Counted from the first letter of the stretch, positions 19,999-28,535 are shown. The stretch: DNA of 64,000 nucleotides from RGIG4097 sp964550635 (GCA_964550635.1 CAZJZV010000003.1:1-64000); one strand, 5' to 3'. Numbers and translations are program-made. Notes: a model not told the origin generated them from the letters alone.

Positions 19999-20027
19999 TT
20001 GATTTCCGCGGGGGTTTGGTTTATAAT
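19999..20027 (+). promoter_or_regulatory. Promoter of the 20037 gene (leaderless)
   Basis: TTGATT (19999-20004), 17-base spacer, TATAAT (20022-20027). Only nine bases separate the -10 box from the ATG at 20037, so transcription should start within about three bases of the start codon. Confidence 0.75.
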
Positions 20028-20036
20028 AGGTTTACT

Positions 20037-20462
20037 ATGACAACTGCATTTTCTTATCCGTGTCAAAAGGTCGTGAAAAAGTATTCGAGCGACCCAGATA
20101 TTGCTCCTATCGTTAAGGACATCGAAAACGCCCAACAAGGCGTGGTTTCCTTTTCAAAGGAAGTCAAGAAGTATATGTTGGGATTCATCCACGAGAAGTA
20201 CGACAACAACGAAGAAGTGAATTGGCTCATCAACATTCTCAAAAACAGCAATCGTTACGAGTCTTTCAACTATCTCGAGATATTCAAATTGCAAGACGAG
20301 TCGTATTTTTGGTATGACTTTTTGAACTGCTACGCAGTGTGGAAAATCATCGGCAAGACCTATGGTTACTCCACCGAAGACGAAGCGATAGAAGTGTTGA
20401 TACGTCTTTGCAAAAACGACGTCGAAGTCTTCAAAGAATACTCCGAACTTCTCGCAAAATAA
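20037..20462 (+). CDS. Small soluble protein of unknown function
   Basis: 141 residues (MTTAFSYPCQK ... YSELLAK), rich in aromatic and charged residues, with no signal peptide or membrane helix. The pattern is largely helical and shows a Tyr/Phe/Trp-rich middle (YESFNYLEIFKLQDESYFWYDF). The longer frame beginning at 19947 runs through the promoter and is not used. The ATG at 20037 lies nine bases after a consensus -10 box without a Shine-Dalgarno sequence inside the predicted transcript, so it is probably translated from a leaderless mRNA. It is monocistronic, with a terminator at 20571-20598. No family recognised. Confidence 0.7.
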   Translation: MTTAFSYPCQKVVKKYSSDPDIAPIVKDIENAQQGVVSFSKEVKKYMLGFIHEKYDNNEEVNWLINILKNSNRYESFNYLEIFKLQDESYFWYDFLNCYAVWKIIGKTYGYSTEDEAIEVLIRLCKNDVEVFKEYSELLAK

Positions 20463-20570
20463 CCGTTTAGATACCCTAAAATCAACGCGGTTGGATTGCG
20501 GCTTTCGGGTTTTGAGATCCAAATTCGGCGCAGTCAAGACTTGTCAAAAGCAACAAACTACACAAAAGTA

Positions 20571-20598
20571 AGCACACCGTCTACGGTGTGTTTTTTTG
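20571..20598 (+). terminator. Rho-independent terminator
   Basis: CACACCGT (20573-20580) and ACGGTGTG (20583-20590) form a perfect stem followed by eight T. It ends the small gene upstream and insulates the gltX promoter 30 bases later. Confidence 0.88.
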
Positions 20599-20627
20599 TG
20601 GGAAAGGGGGAAGGTGCAATTTTAGTG

Positions 20628-20656
20628 TTGATTTAATGGGGGTTTTGTTTTATAAT
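20628..20656 (+). promoter_or_regulatory. Promoter of gltX with structured leader
   Basis: TTGATT (20628-20633), 17-base spacer, TATAAT (20651-20656). The transcript leader of about 64 bases can fold a short stem GACTAT/ATAGTC and a longer hairpin GAAAGC ... GCGCGC/GCGCGC ... GCTTTC (about 20672-20702). No T run follows, so it is not an attenuator; no T-box specifier or T-box sequence is visible. Confidence 0.75.
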
Positions 20657-20726
20657 GACTATATTATAGTCGAAAGCGGTGCGCGCTTGCGCGCGGCTTT
20701 CCAAAAATCGCAAAGAAGGATTTAGA

Positions 20727-22172
20727 ATGACAGTCAGAACAAGATTTGCCCCGTCTCCTACGGGTTTCATGCACATAGGCAATTTGCGTACGGGTTTATA
20801 TGCGTATCTTTACGCAAGAAAGCACGACGGCACTTTTATTCTTCGTATCGAAGACACCGACCAAGAGCGTAAAGTAGAAGGCGCGGTTGAGGCTATTTAT
20901 CGTATTCTCAAGACCGCGGGGCTCGACTACGACGAAGGTCCCGATAAGGACGGCGGTTACGGTCCCTACGTGCAGACCGAAAGAATGGGTATGTACAAGC
21001 AATACGCGGAGCAACTCGTTGAACTCGGCGGCGCGTACTACTGCTTCTGCGACAAGGAGCGACTCGAATCACTCAAAGACGAAAACGGTCAACATACCTA
21101 TGATAAGCATTGTAGGAATATTCCGCTCGAAGAGGCAAAGGCGAGAGTGGCGGCGGGAGAGCCTTACGTCATCCGTCAAAAAGTCCCCGAAAACGTAGTT
21201 TCATCTTACACTGACCTCGTGTACGGTGAGATTTCCGTTTCGACCGACGACATAGAAGACGGCGTGTTGTTGAAGTCCGATGGACTGCCCACTTACAACT
21301 TCGCAAACGTAGTGGACGACCACCTTATGGGCATAACGCACGTTATGAGAGGTACGGAATATCTTTCATCCACTCCCAAATACAACCTTATGTACGATGC
21401 ATTCGGTTGGCCTCGTCCGACCTACATTCACCTACCGCCTATCATGAAGGACGCGCAGAGAAAACTCTCCAAACGCTACGGCGACGCAAACTTCGAGGAC
21501 TTCCTTGCAAAGGGCTATCTTCCCGACGCAATCGTCAACTATATCGCACTTCTCGGATGGTGCCCCAAAAACAACCGCGAAAAGATGACTCTTCAAGAGA
21601 TGATCGAGGAATTTGACGTGGACGGTATCAGCAAGAGCCCCGCGATTTTCGACGAACAGAAGATGAGATGGCTTAACGGCGAGTATCTCAAAGCGATGAC
21701 GGACGAAGAGTTTTTCGACGTTGCGAAACCCTACATTCTCAAGAGCAAAGCGGGCGGAATTTTCAATGATTTTGAAATCGCGCGCCTTATGAAAACGAGA
21801 GTGGATATTCTCGGCGATATTCCCGAAAAGATTGATTTTCTCGTTGATTTCGGCGAATACGACGTAAATATGTACCTGCATCAAAAAATGAAGGTCGATT
21901 TCGACGTCGCGAAAAAGTCGCTTGCCGTCGCATACGACGCACTCAAAAATCTCGACGATTGGTCCGAAGACGCTCTCCGCGAAGCGATGAAATCTTCCGC
22001 AGAAGCAAATTCGCTCAAAGGCGGTCAAGTTATGTTTAGCGTCCGCGTCGCTCTGACCGGTCAACCCTCAACCCCCGGCGGTGCTATCGAAATGGCGGTC
22101 GTGCTCGGCAAGGAAGAAAGCCTGAAACGACTTGCGTTTAGCATCGAATATCTTGAAAAATCCGTCGGTTAA
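20727..22172 (+). CDS. gltX: Glutamate--tRNA ligase
   Basis: 481 residues from the ATG at 20727, which follows GAAGGA; the frame open upstream has no signal. It charges tRNA-Glu with glutamate, and in bacteria without GlnRS also tRNA-Gln for later amidation. The class I HIGH motif is in FAPSPTGFMHIGN at about residues 7-19, and the KMSKS counterpart is KLSKRYGD at about 247-254. The length matches bacterial GluRS. It has its own promoter and probably runs on into the subtilisin gene 18 bases downstream. Whether it is discriminating cannot be judged from sequence reading alone. Confidence 0.97.
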   Translation: MTVRTRFAPSPTGFMHIGNLRTGLYAYLYARKHDGTFILRIEDTDQERKVEGAVEAIYRILKTAGLDYDEGPDKDGGYGPYVQTERMGMYKQYAEQLVELGGAYYCFCDKERLESLKDENGQHTYDKHCRNIPLEEAKARVAAGEPYVIRQKVPENVVSSYTDLVYGEISVSTDDIEDGVLLKSDGLPTYNFANVVDDHLMGITHVMRGTEYLSSTPKYNLMYDAFGWPRPTYIHLPPIMKDAQRKLSKRYGDANFEDFLAKGYLPDAIVNYIALLGWCPKNNREKMTLQEMIEEFDVDGISKSPAIFDEQKMRWLNGEYLKAMTDEEFFDVAKPYILKSKAGGIFNDFEIARLMKTRVDILGDIPEKIDFLVDFGEYDVNMYLHQKMKVDFDVAKKSLAVAYDALKNLDDWSEDALREAMKSSAEANSLKGGQVMFSVRVALTGQPSTPGGAIEMAVVLGKEESLKRLAFSIEYLEKSVG

Positions 22173-22190
22173 GACGAACAAAAGGCGTAT

Positions 22191-24059
22191 ATGAAAAGCA
22201 AAATCGTAGCACTTATACTTGCCGTATTGACGGTGTTCGCGCTCTTCGCGGGGATTTCGTTTTCGGACGAAGTCGCCTATGCCGAAGTCTACGGCGGAAA
22301 GGATACCGCAGACGAAAGTACGTTCTGGTATTACGGCGAAAACCATTTGAACGTTTCCGCAATGAAAGCGGAAATCGCAACGTGGGATTTGTCGAAAGCG
22401 GAAAACCCCGTCGTCATCGCAGTTGTGGATACGGGTGTGAATGCGACTCATTCCGTATTTTCCACGGCGGACGTTTTATATAAAAAGAACGGCGCAGTCG
22501 TCGGATACAATGCGTATAACGCGGTCGCGAACGACAAGCCGACCGACGCTCAACTTTCCGCAATCGATGACGATTCGTCGGACGGACACGGCACTACAAT
22601 CGCAAGTTCGATGGCAATTCTCATCAAGGAATTGGGACTCGAAGACTATATCAAAATCTATCCCATCAAGGCATCCAACACCACGAAAGGACAAAGCACG
22701 TTCAAACTCGAAGCCGTCAACAACGCAATAGACTACGTTCTCAAAGACGAAACGATAGGTTTCGACGTCGTCAACCTTGCAATGTGCTCCTATGAAAAGG
22801 AAGATTGGATAAAATATCAAAGCAAATATATAGAACTCTCGTCTAAATGCGTGGTCGTGGCGGCGGCGGGCAACGGCGACAATAAAAACGGTTATTCCAC
22901 CGCGGAAAAACTCGGTTATCCCGCGTCTTATAACGGCGTGTTATCCGTCATGGCGTACGGTACGAACGGCGAAAAACGCGCGTCGAGCAACTACGGCGCA
23001 TACGACGTCATCGCACCCGGTGAGAATGTCTACACGGCGACGGGGACGGACAAGACCTATCGCGCGTCGTCGGGTACTAGCGCGGCAAGTGCATTCGTGT
23101 CCGTGGTGTCCGCAATCGTCCGCTTGCGCTCGGATATCGAAGGCAACGACGTCAATGCAAACGTCATCGCAAGTCATATCCGCAAGTCCTATTCCACGAC
23201 GATTGATTTCGGCGATTTCAAGTTGAAGAAGTTCAACGCAGCGAAATGCGTGAGCGATCCGTTCTCTGACATGTACGTCGAACCCAACGGAATTTCCATA
23301 TCTGACGACGGCGCGTTGAGCGGAGATTTCACCGATCTATACAAAAACCGCAACACGCTAATATCCCTGTCCGCAACGCTTTTGCCGTATGGGGACACCA
23401 ATCCCGCGCTTGATAGCACGATCGTTTGGACGCTCACCGAAGTGTTTACGAGAGTGGTTGAAGGCACCGAAGACGACGAAGAACCCGAAACCGAAGATTA
23501 CGAAGGCGTTCCCGTCATCATAGGGGAAGGGAAAACGCTCTCATATAAGCCCGAAAAGGCAGGGAAGTATATCGTCAAGGCGACCGTCACCATAGGTGAC
23601 GAAACCTTCTCGGATAGCAAATCGTTCGCCCTTCACTACACGTCCTACGACTCTATAGCAGGGGACGTAGAAATCGTCTACGTGGACGACGTTACGAGCG
23701 AAAACCCCGCAAAAAACGACGTCATATATGCGGACGAAACCAAGACTTTCACGATGACTTATCTCGACTGCGTGGACTCCACCGTCGAAGTCAAGTGGTA
23801 CATCAACGGCGAGTACGTCGCATCGGGCAACACCTTTGAATTTGCGCCGTCGAAAGCGGGGAATTACACCATAACCGCACAGTACGGCGATTATAGGAAG
23901 GTGGAAAATTCCTTCTCGATCGAAGTGAAATCGACGATACTCCGCCCCGTATATCTTGCTTGCACGATAGTCGGATGCGCAGTTGTCGTTGCAATCGTCG
24001 TAACGGCGGCGGTATTGTCAAGCAAGAAATCCGCAAAGCGCAAATCCGAAAACGACTGA
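22191..24059 (+). CDS. Membrane-anchored subtilisin-like serine protease (S8)
   Basis: 622 residues. A signal peptide occupies 1-29. The S8 domain spans about 70-350 with the triad Asp80 (AVVDTGVN), His133 (DGHGTT) and Ser297 (GTSAASA); the oxyanion Asn is in AAAGNGD. GTSAAS replaces the more usual GTSMAA. Two Ig-like or PKD-like stretches follow (about 370-590, with VKWYINGEYVASGN), then a single C-terminal helix (about 593-613) and a basic tail KKSAKRKSEND, so the enzyme is held at the outer face of the membrane. A terminator follows at 24079-24112. It may process surface proteins such as those at 3.4-13 kb, which is only inference. Confidence 0.92.
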   Translation: MKSKIVALILAVLTVFALFAGISFSDEVAYAEVYGGKDTADESTFWYYGENHLNVSAMKAEIATWDLSKAENPVVIAVVDTGVNATHSVFSTADVLYKKNGAVVGYNAYNAVANDKPTDAQLSAIDDDSSDGHGTTIASSMAILIKELGLEDYIKIYPIKASNTTKGQSTFKLEAVNNAIDYVLKDETIGFDVVNLAMCSYEKEDWIKYQSKYIELSSKCVVVAAAGNGDNKNGYSTAEKLGYPASYNGVLSVMAYGTNGEKRASSNYGAYDVIAPGENVYTATGTDKTYRASSGTSAASAFVSVVSAIVRLRSDIEGNDVNANVIASHIRKSYSTTIDFGDFKLKKFNAAKCVSDPFSDMYVEPNGISISDDGALSGDFTDLYKNRNTLISLSATLLPYGDTNPALDSTIVWTLTEVFTRVVEGTEDDEEPETEDYEGVPVIIGEGKTLSYKPEKAGKYIVKATVTIGDETFSDSKSFALHYTSYDSIAGDVEIVYVDDVTSENPAKNDVIYADETKTFTMTYLDCVDSTVEVKWYINGEYVASGNTFEFAPSKAGNYTITAQYGDYRKVENSFSIEVKSTILRPVYLACTIVGCAVVVAIVVTAAVLSSKKSAKRKSEND

Positions 24060-24078
24060 CAACCCCATTCCAAAACAA

Positions 24079-24112
24079 AAAAATCCCGTTGTATTCGCAA
24101 CGGGATTTTTCA
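24079..24112. terminator. Terminator after the subtilisin gene
   Basis: AAAATCCCGTTG (24081-24092) pairs perfectly with CAACGGGATTTT (24099-24110), followed by TC. The A run on the other side makes it usable in both directions. Confidence 0.88.
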
Positions 24113-24145
24113 TAAGCACACGCGAAAAAAAGAGCGATTTGATGA

Positions 24146-24271
24146 TTAGAAAAAATCTATTTGCGGAACAATGTCAAGGTGTTTGCGGAACAATACAAGG
24201 CGGATTTCGGGCAAAAAGTGCCGTTTGCGGAACAATACAACGAAATATTCAACGAAAAAGGAAAAAGATAA
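24146..24271 (+). pseudogene. Possible gene remnant with repeated FAEQY units
   Basis: An open frame of 41 codons runs from just after a TGA (24143-24145) to TAA at 24269-24271 and ends VFAEQYKADFGQKVPFAEQYNEI followed by FNEKGKR when read in two parts. It lacks a plausible start codon and ribosome site but is followed by a strong terminator, as the 3' end of a real gene would be. At DNA level TTTGCGGAACAAT occurs three times (about 24170, 24182, 24223). It may be the tail of a decayed gene or a repeat tract; I cannot name a family. Confidence 0.3.
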
Positions 24272-24280
24272 AACGTGCGA

Positions 24281-24310
24281 AAAGGCGCGGTTTCGACCGC
24301 GCCTTTTTGT
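24281..24310. terminator. Strong bidirectional terminator
   Basis: AAAAGGCGCGGT, a TTCG tetraloop and ACCGCGCCTTTTT form a perfect GC-rich hairpin flanked by A and T runs. It serves the plus side and, read on minus, the mgtC-like gene whose stop is at 24390. Confidence 0.88.
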
Positions 24311-24389
24311 GGGGTAAGTTGTGTTTTGATATGCAAGTAGTTTTGTATTCTCGCGGGTGGTTTGTTCTCCGTGAAAAAACAATCTTTTG

Positions 24390-25097
24390 TTATTTTTCTT
24401 CTATGAAGTGGATATAGTCGATACTTCTCAACGCTTCTATGATTTGTTCGTGAGTCTTGTATTTTTTCAAGTCCTCGTTTTGTATGGACAGTTTCAGTGC
24501 GTACACGCTCAACCCGGAGTTCAAGAATGCGGAATTGAGTTCGACGTCGTCGATATGGATGCCGAGTTCGCGCAGGGTGTAGGTGAAGGACTGCAAGTCG
24601 TTGCGGTTTTTCAATTCAAGGTGCAATTCGAAGTGCGTCGAGCGTTGTTTGAGATAGGTTTCAAGCGCGGGGAAGAATTGAAGTATTATTATTCCCGCGA
24701 CTGCAAGCGCGATTGCAACCGTATACAATCCCGCCCCGAAAGTCAGTCCGAATATGGTGCATAGCCAAAGCCAAGCGGACGTGGTCAATCCTTTGATTTG
24801 GTTTTTCGCGCCGAAACGGATTGAGTTACCGCTGAGCAGTGCGCTCCCGATTATCGCGCCAAGAGAGCAGAATGGGACGGACGAACCGAAAGCGCAATCC
24901 ATAATCATACACGCGGTCGATGCAAGGGATAGAAGTATAAAGGTTTTCATACCTGCGGTGTGTCCTTTCGTGGTGCGGTCGCAACCGACGTAGAAAGAGA
25001 AAACGAACGGCACGACTATTCTCAAAATGATAGAGTAGACGGACACAGTCCAAGCCCATTCGCCCATGAGTTTTGCAAGCGGATCGATATAGTTCAT
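24390..25097 (-). CDS. MgtC/SapB family membrane protein
   Basis: 235 residues. Membrane helices at about 15-37, 48-70, 75-90, 100-120 and 122-142 carry family marks: the first helix ends near VGCDRTTKGHTAGMKTF, and the motif NQIKGLTTSAWLWL lies near 108-121. A soluble C-terminal domain of about 85 residues follows, as in full-length MgtC-type proteins. These proteins affect magnesium, acid and phosphate stress, partly by acting on ATP synthase or sensor kinases; they are not proven magnesium carriers. AAGGAGG stands before the start, and the antiporter gene ends 14 bases upstream, so both are one operon. Confidence 0.88.
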   Translation of the reverse strand: MNYIDPLAKLMGEWAWTVSVYSIILRIVVPFVFSFYVGCDRTTKGHTAGMKTFILLSLASTACMIMDCAFGSSVPFCSLGAIIGSALLSGNSIRFGAKNQIKGLTTSAWLWLCTIFGLTFGAGLYTVAIALAVAGIIILQFFPALETYLKQRSTHFELHLELKNRNDLQSFTYTLRELGIHIDDVELNSAFLNSGLSVYALKLSIQNEDLKKYKTHEQIIEALRSIDYIHFIEEK

Positions 25098-25111
25098 GAT
25101 AGCCTCCTTAA

Positions 25112-26521
25112 TTACCTTTTTGTTCTTTGCCTGAAGTTGAGCAAGTAAAATTCATCCGCCCCCTCGTCGAAAGCGCGCTCGTCGTCTGCGTGCAGGGGAG
25201 CGGGATAATTTGCACGAATAGCGTTGATTTTTTCGATGAGAATTTCGATGTCGTTTTTGGTTTCGGCGGAATTGATTTCTTCGGTCGGAATGACCGTATC
25301 AATATTTGTTGAGTACGATTTGGATAGATAAAGTGCCAATTTTGCGCACGCAGGACCAATTAGTTCATATAGCACGCTCGATGCGAGAATGATAGTTTCC
25401 ATAGCACTCCCGGTGTCTCCGCCAATCGTTCGCGACGCAAGAGAGGCAAGACCTATCGCCACACCCGCCTGCGGAATTAGGGCAAGTCCGAGATAGTTTC
25501 GCACCCTGCTTTCCTTTTTCACGGCAAGGCAACCAAGGAATGAGCCTGCGTATTTTCCCGCGATTCTTACGAAGAAATAGACAACCCCGACGACGAGTAG
25601 CGAAGTCCCGCCGATAGCGCCGTTTGCGCCGAAGAGCGCGCCCAAATCGAAGTTCACCCCCGACCGCACGAAGAAGAGTAGGAGTATGGGCGGAGAGAAG
25701 TAGTTGAGTTGTTTGAAGAGTCTGTCGTCCTTTGCGACGTTGCGATACACCGTGCCCATAACCATGCATCCGAGAAGGGGGGATACGTCCATAAAGGCGC
25801 AGATTCCGCAAAATGAGAAGATGACCGCTATTGCAACGATAAGCCTGTTGTCCGACGAGCGTTTGGGGGACACGAGAAACTTGAGCAAAAATCCGAGCAG
25901 TCCGCCCACGACGAGAGAGATAAGGTTGTAGAGTATGGGCAGGAGTATGCTTTTTGCGGTTACCGTCCCCGAAAGGGAAGCGGTCGCCACCGCAATCGCC
26001 ACCGAAAAGGCAACCAGTCCGACGACGTCGTCGAGTGCGACGACTTGCAAAAGGGTGTTGACGAAATCACCTTTCGAGTTTGTTTGTCTAATGGTCATCA
26101 TAGTGGATGCGGGAGCGGTCGCCGCCGCGAGCGCGCCGAGCACGATAGAAAACGCAAGACTGAGTTTCAATATGAAATAGGTGGTCAGGAAGACGAGTAT
26201 GGACGCAAGAAGCGCTTCAAACACCGTGATGACTACGTTTTTTGCGCCGTCGTGCTTGAGAGTGTCGATTGTGAAAAATTCTCCCGTCCCGAATGCGATA
26301 AACGCAAGCGCAATATCCGCAAGAAATCCCATATCGTCCACTATCGACTTCGGCACGACGTCGATGCAGTAAGGTCCGATGATTATCCCCGCGACGATAT
26401 ATCCCGTCACCGCGGGCAACTTGCACTTTTTCGCAATGCGCGCCATGACGTATCCCGCGAGCAACATAACCGCTATGGATATGATAACCTGTGCCGTTTT
26501 CGGAAATCCGTTCAGTAACAT
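25112..26521 (-). CDS. Monovalent cation/proton antiporter (CPA2 type)
   Basis: 469 residues with about 12-13 helices over the first 390, then a short hydrophilic tail. Family marks are the opening VMARIAKKCKLPAVTGYIVAG read in parts, the discontinuous-helix region AAATAPASTMM at about 135-145, and DDVVGLVAFS near 170 with the paired aspartates that bind the cation. It exchanges Na+ or K+ for protons across the membrane. TAGGAG precedes the ATG. It is first in an operon with the MgtC-like gene and diverges from a LysR regulator; the shared 122-base region holds a palindrome, so regulation by that LysR protein is likely. Confidence 0.9.
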   Translation of the reverse strand: MLLNGFPKTAQVIISIAVMLLAGYVMARIAKKCKLPAVTGYIVAGIIIGPYCIDVVPKSIVDDMGFLADIALAFIAFGTGEFFTIDTLKHDGAKNVVITVFEALLASILVFLTTYFILKLSLAFSIVLGALAAATAPASTMMTIRQTNSKGDFVNTLLQVVALDDVVGLVAFSVAIAVATASLSGTVTAKSILLPILYNLISLVVGGLLGFLLKFLVSPKRSSDNRLIVAIAVIFSFCGICAFMDVSPLLGCMVMGTVYRNVAKDDRLFKQLNYFSPPILLLFFVRSGVNFDLGALFGANGAIGGTSLLVVGVVYFFVRIAGKYAGSFLGCLAVKKESRVRNYLGLALIPQAGVAIGLASLASRTIGGDTGSAMETIILASSVLYELIGPACAKLALYLSKSYSTNIDTVIPTEEINSAETKNDIEILIEKINAIRANYPAPLHADDERAFDEGADEFYLLNFRQRTKR

Positions 26522-26566
26522 TCTTTTCTCCTAAAATTCGATTTAGTCTTGATTGATTTGCTACGA

Positions 26567-26589
26567 TATGTTATGCTTAATGCAACATA
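26567..26589. promoter_or_regulatory. LysR-type palindromic operator candidate
   Basis: TATGTT, 11 bases, AACATA: a perfect dyad of the T-N11-A class recognised by LysR proteins, in the divergent region between antiporter and lysR genes. A further half-site AACATAA occurs about 25 bases nearer to the lysR start. Confidence 0.6.
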
Positions 26590-26643
26590 AAGTCAAATTA
26601 TGATAATTTATTAGAACATAACGCAAGATTATATGAGGATACT

Positions 26644-27549
26644 ATGGCGCTTATTGACGACAAGCTTGAAACCTTTATCACCGTATGCGAAACGAAGAAC
26701 TTCACGAAAGCAGGGGAATTGCTGTCCATGACGCAACCCGCAGTATCTCAACATATAAAGAAATTGGAAAGTGAAATCGGCGCGCCCGTTTTCATGCGCA
26801 AGAAAGGGGAAATCGTCTTGTCTCCCGAAGGGGAAATACTCCTTTTATACGCAAAAAGGATACGCGCGCTTTGCGATTCCATGAAAGACAAGGTCAAAAA
26901 CGCACGCAAAAACGTCGTCAAAGTCCGCATAGGTATCACCCATACCCAAGAAAGCGGAATTATGGTGGAAGCGTTGTCGAAACTTGCGCTCGGCGATGAT
27001 AACTTGAACATAACGTTTATCACTGACAACATAAAAAATCTTTATGATATGCTTGAAAATTTTGAGATAGATATGGCGATTATCGAAGAAAAACCGACTT
27101 CCGCCGATTTTCGTTACACCGTCATCGACACGGATATGCTCGTGTGCATAGCCTCCCCTCAAAACGCTGTATCCAAAAAAGCGTCCATATCCCTTGACGA
27201 ACTCAAACGCCAACATTTGATTTTGCGTTTGCCGTCGTCGTCCACGCGCGAAAAATTCAATGCGTCCCTTGAGTCGATAGGGGAGAGCATTGACAATTTC
27301 GACGTGCTCATCGAAGTGGACAGCATCGCAACCATCCGCAATCTCGTCAAAAAGAACGTCGGAGTATCAATACTTTCAAGGGGTGCGTGCCTGAAAGAAA
27401 TCCGCAAAGGCTCGCTCGTCGCACTCCCGATAGCGAATTTGAGCATGACCAGAGAAACGACGATCGTCTACCACAAAACTTTCACCGACACCGACATGAT
27501 CGAACGCATCGCCAAAGCCTACTCCGACGTCACCGCCACTTCAAGATAA
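26644..27549 (+). CDS. LysR family transcriptional regulator
   Basis: 301 residues. The N-terminal winged helix-turn-helix (about 1-65) reads FITVCETKNFTKAGELL and MTQPAVSQHIKKLE, the classic LysR recognition helix. The effector domain (about 95-295) has two periplasmic-binding-like halves joined near FEIDMAIIEEKP. It is divergent from the antiporter/mgtC operon and probably controls it and itself through the dyad at 26567-26589. The ATG has GAGGA 5-6 bases upstream. The effector is unknown. Confidence 0.93.
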   Translation: MALIDDKLETFITVCETKNFTKAGELLSMTQPAVSQHIKKLESEIGAPVFMRKKGEIVLSPEGEILLLYAKRIRALCDSMKDKVKNARKNVVKVRIGITHTQESGIMVEALSKLALGDDNLNITFITDNIKNLYDMLENFEIDMAIIEEKPTSADFRYTVIDTDMLVCIASPQNAVSKKASISLDELKRQHLILRLPSSSTREKFNASLESIGESIDNFDVLIEVDSIATIRNLVKKNVGVSILSRGACLKEIRKGSLVALPIANLSMTRETTIVYHKTFTDTDMIERIAKAYSDVTATSR

Positions 27550-27592
27550 AACCACACAACAGCACTTCAAATAAAATCCACCAACCCAAAAA

Positions 27593-27620
27593 GAAAACCT
27601 ATGCAAGCATAGGTTTTTGA
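27593..27620. terminator. Terminator between lysR and the MORN gene
   Basis: AAAACCTATG, CAAG loop, CATAGGTTTTT; flanked by A and T runs, so it can serve both convergent genes. Confidence 0.82.
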
Positions 27621-27642
27621 CTTTTATTCATCGCTTTGACCG

Positions 27643-28287
27643 TCAGGAGCGGTTCACCAACTCACCGTTGATGAATTCTAGATTTTCGACTCTGCCGTTA
27701 GCATGATAATAGGTGCCTTTTCCATGCCTTTTATCGTCTTTCCATTCGCCAACGTATTTGTCGCCGTTCGTCAAAGTAAAGGTGCCTTTACCGTGTTTTT
27801 TGTTGTCTTTGATTTGTCCTACGTACGTGTTGCCATTTGATCCAAATAAAGTGCCTTTACCATTTGGTTTGTTATCCTTCCATTCGCCGACGTATTTGCT
27901 TCCATTTGCCCAAATAATAGTGCCTTTGCCGTTGAAAAGGTCGTCTTTGAATTCCCCGACGTACTTACCTCCGTCTGCATAGTAAAAAGTGCCTTTGCCG
28001 TTGAAAAGGCCGTCTTTGAATTCGCCGACGTATTTGCTTCCATTTGCCCAAATCATAGTGCCTTTGCCGTTGAAAAGGTCGTTTTTGAATTCGCCTACGT
28101 ACTTATCGCCGTTAGTCCAAGTAAAAGTGCCTTTTCCGTGTCGCTTACCGTGTTTCCACTCGCCCTCGTAGGTGCCGTCCGTCCGTTCGTCATTGTTCAT
28201 ATAATTCATGGTACCGCGCCCATGAGGTTGGTCGTTTTTGACGTCCCCGAGATAAAATCCGTTTTCGTACGAAATAATTTTTTGCAT
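27643..28287 (-). CDS. MORN-repeat protein
   Basis: 214 residues from the ATG at 28287, preceded by AAAGGAG; the frame extends 20 codons further without a start signal. Nearly the whole protein is eight to nine tandem 23-residue MORN repeats of the form GTF-x-x-NG-x-KYVGEFK-x-(D/G)LFNGK. MORN repeats form elongated beta-hairpin arrays known for lipid or protein contact. Four central repeats are almost identical at DNA level (69-base period, for example units near 27890 and 28028), which points to recent duplication. There is no signal peptide or enzyme domain. It is monocistronic. Role unknown. Confidence 0.88.
   Translation of the reverse strand: MQKIISYENGFYLGDVKNDQPHGRGTMNYMNNDERTDGTYEGEWKHGKRHGKGTFTWTNGDKYVGEFKNDLFNGKGTMIWANGSKYVGEFKDGLFNGKGTFYYADGGKYVGEFKDDLFNGKGTIIWANGSKYVGEWKDNKPNGKGTLFGSNGNTYVGQIKDNKKHGKGTFTLTNGDKYVGEWKDDKRHGKGTYYHANGRVENLEFINGELVNRS
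27891..28095. repeat. 69-bp tandem repeats within the MORN gene
   Basis: Three consecutive units are nearly identical in DNA (shared core GCCTTTGCCGTTGAAAAGG) with a period of 69 bases, matching the 23-residue protein repeat. They are coding repeats, not a CRISPR array. Confidence 0.8.
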
Positions 28288-28314
28288 TATAGAGATCTCC
28301 TTTCGTGCGTGATA

Positions 28315-28426
28315 ACGGTAGGTAATTTGAGTGTGAGTAAAAAGCAACAGAGTCCCCTACCGTGCGAGCGTATGCGCTACGCGCCCGCTTCCGATAATAT
28401 TATAGCATATACGGCGAGATAATCAA
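28315..28426 (-). promoter_or_regulatory. Promoter and structured leader of the MORN gene
   Basis: On the minus strand TTGATT (28421-28426), a 16-base spacer and TGCTATAAT (extended -10, 28399-28404). The leader of about 105 bases contains an 8-bp inverted repeat, ACGGTAGG (28315-28322) with CCTACCGT (28356-28363), which could bring the ends of a 33-base loop together. No known riboswitch is recognised. Confidence 0.55.
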
Positions 28427-28506
28427 GAGGAAATCTCGGTGATTTTCGGGAGTATTGATATTTATCAATAAACGGTGAAAAATTTGGCGGGTAGGGGTGC
28501 AAATGC

Positions 28507-28535
28507 TTGACATCGCGGGGAAGAGGGGGTATAGT
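28507..28535 (+). promoter_or_regulatory. Promoter of the pyr operon
   Basis: TTGACA (28507-28512), 17-base spacer, TATAGT (28530-28535). Transcription should begin near 28542, giving a leader of about 125 bases before pyrR. Confidence 0.88.

Noticed and set aside
20657..20726. T-box or other riboswitch in the gltX leader
   Set aside because: The leader is too short, has no T-box sequence and no terminator; only simple hairpins are present.
27713..28171. Repeated block looking like a CRISPR array
   Set aside because: The 69-base period has no unique spacers and codes for 23-residue MORN repeats on the minus strand.
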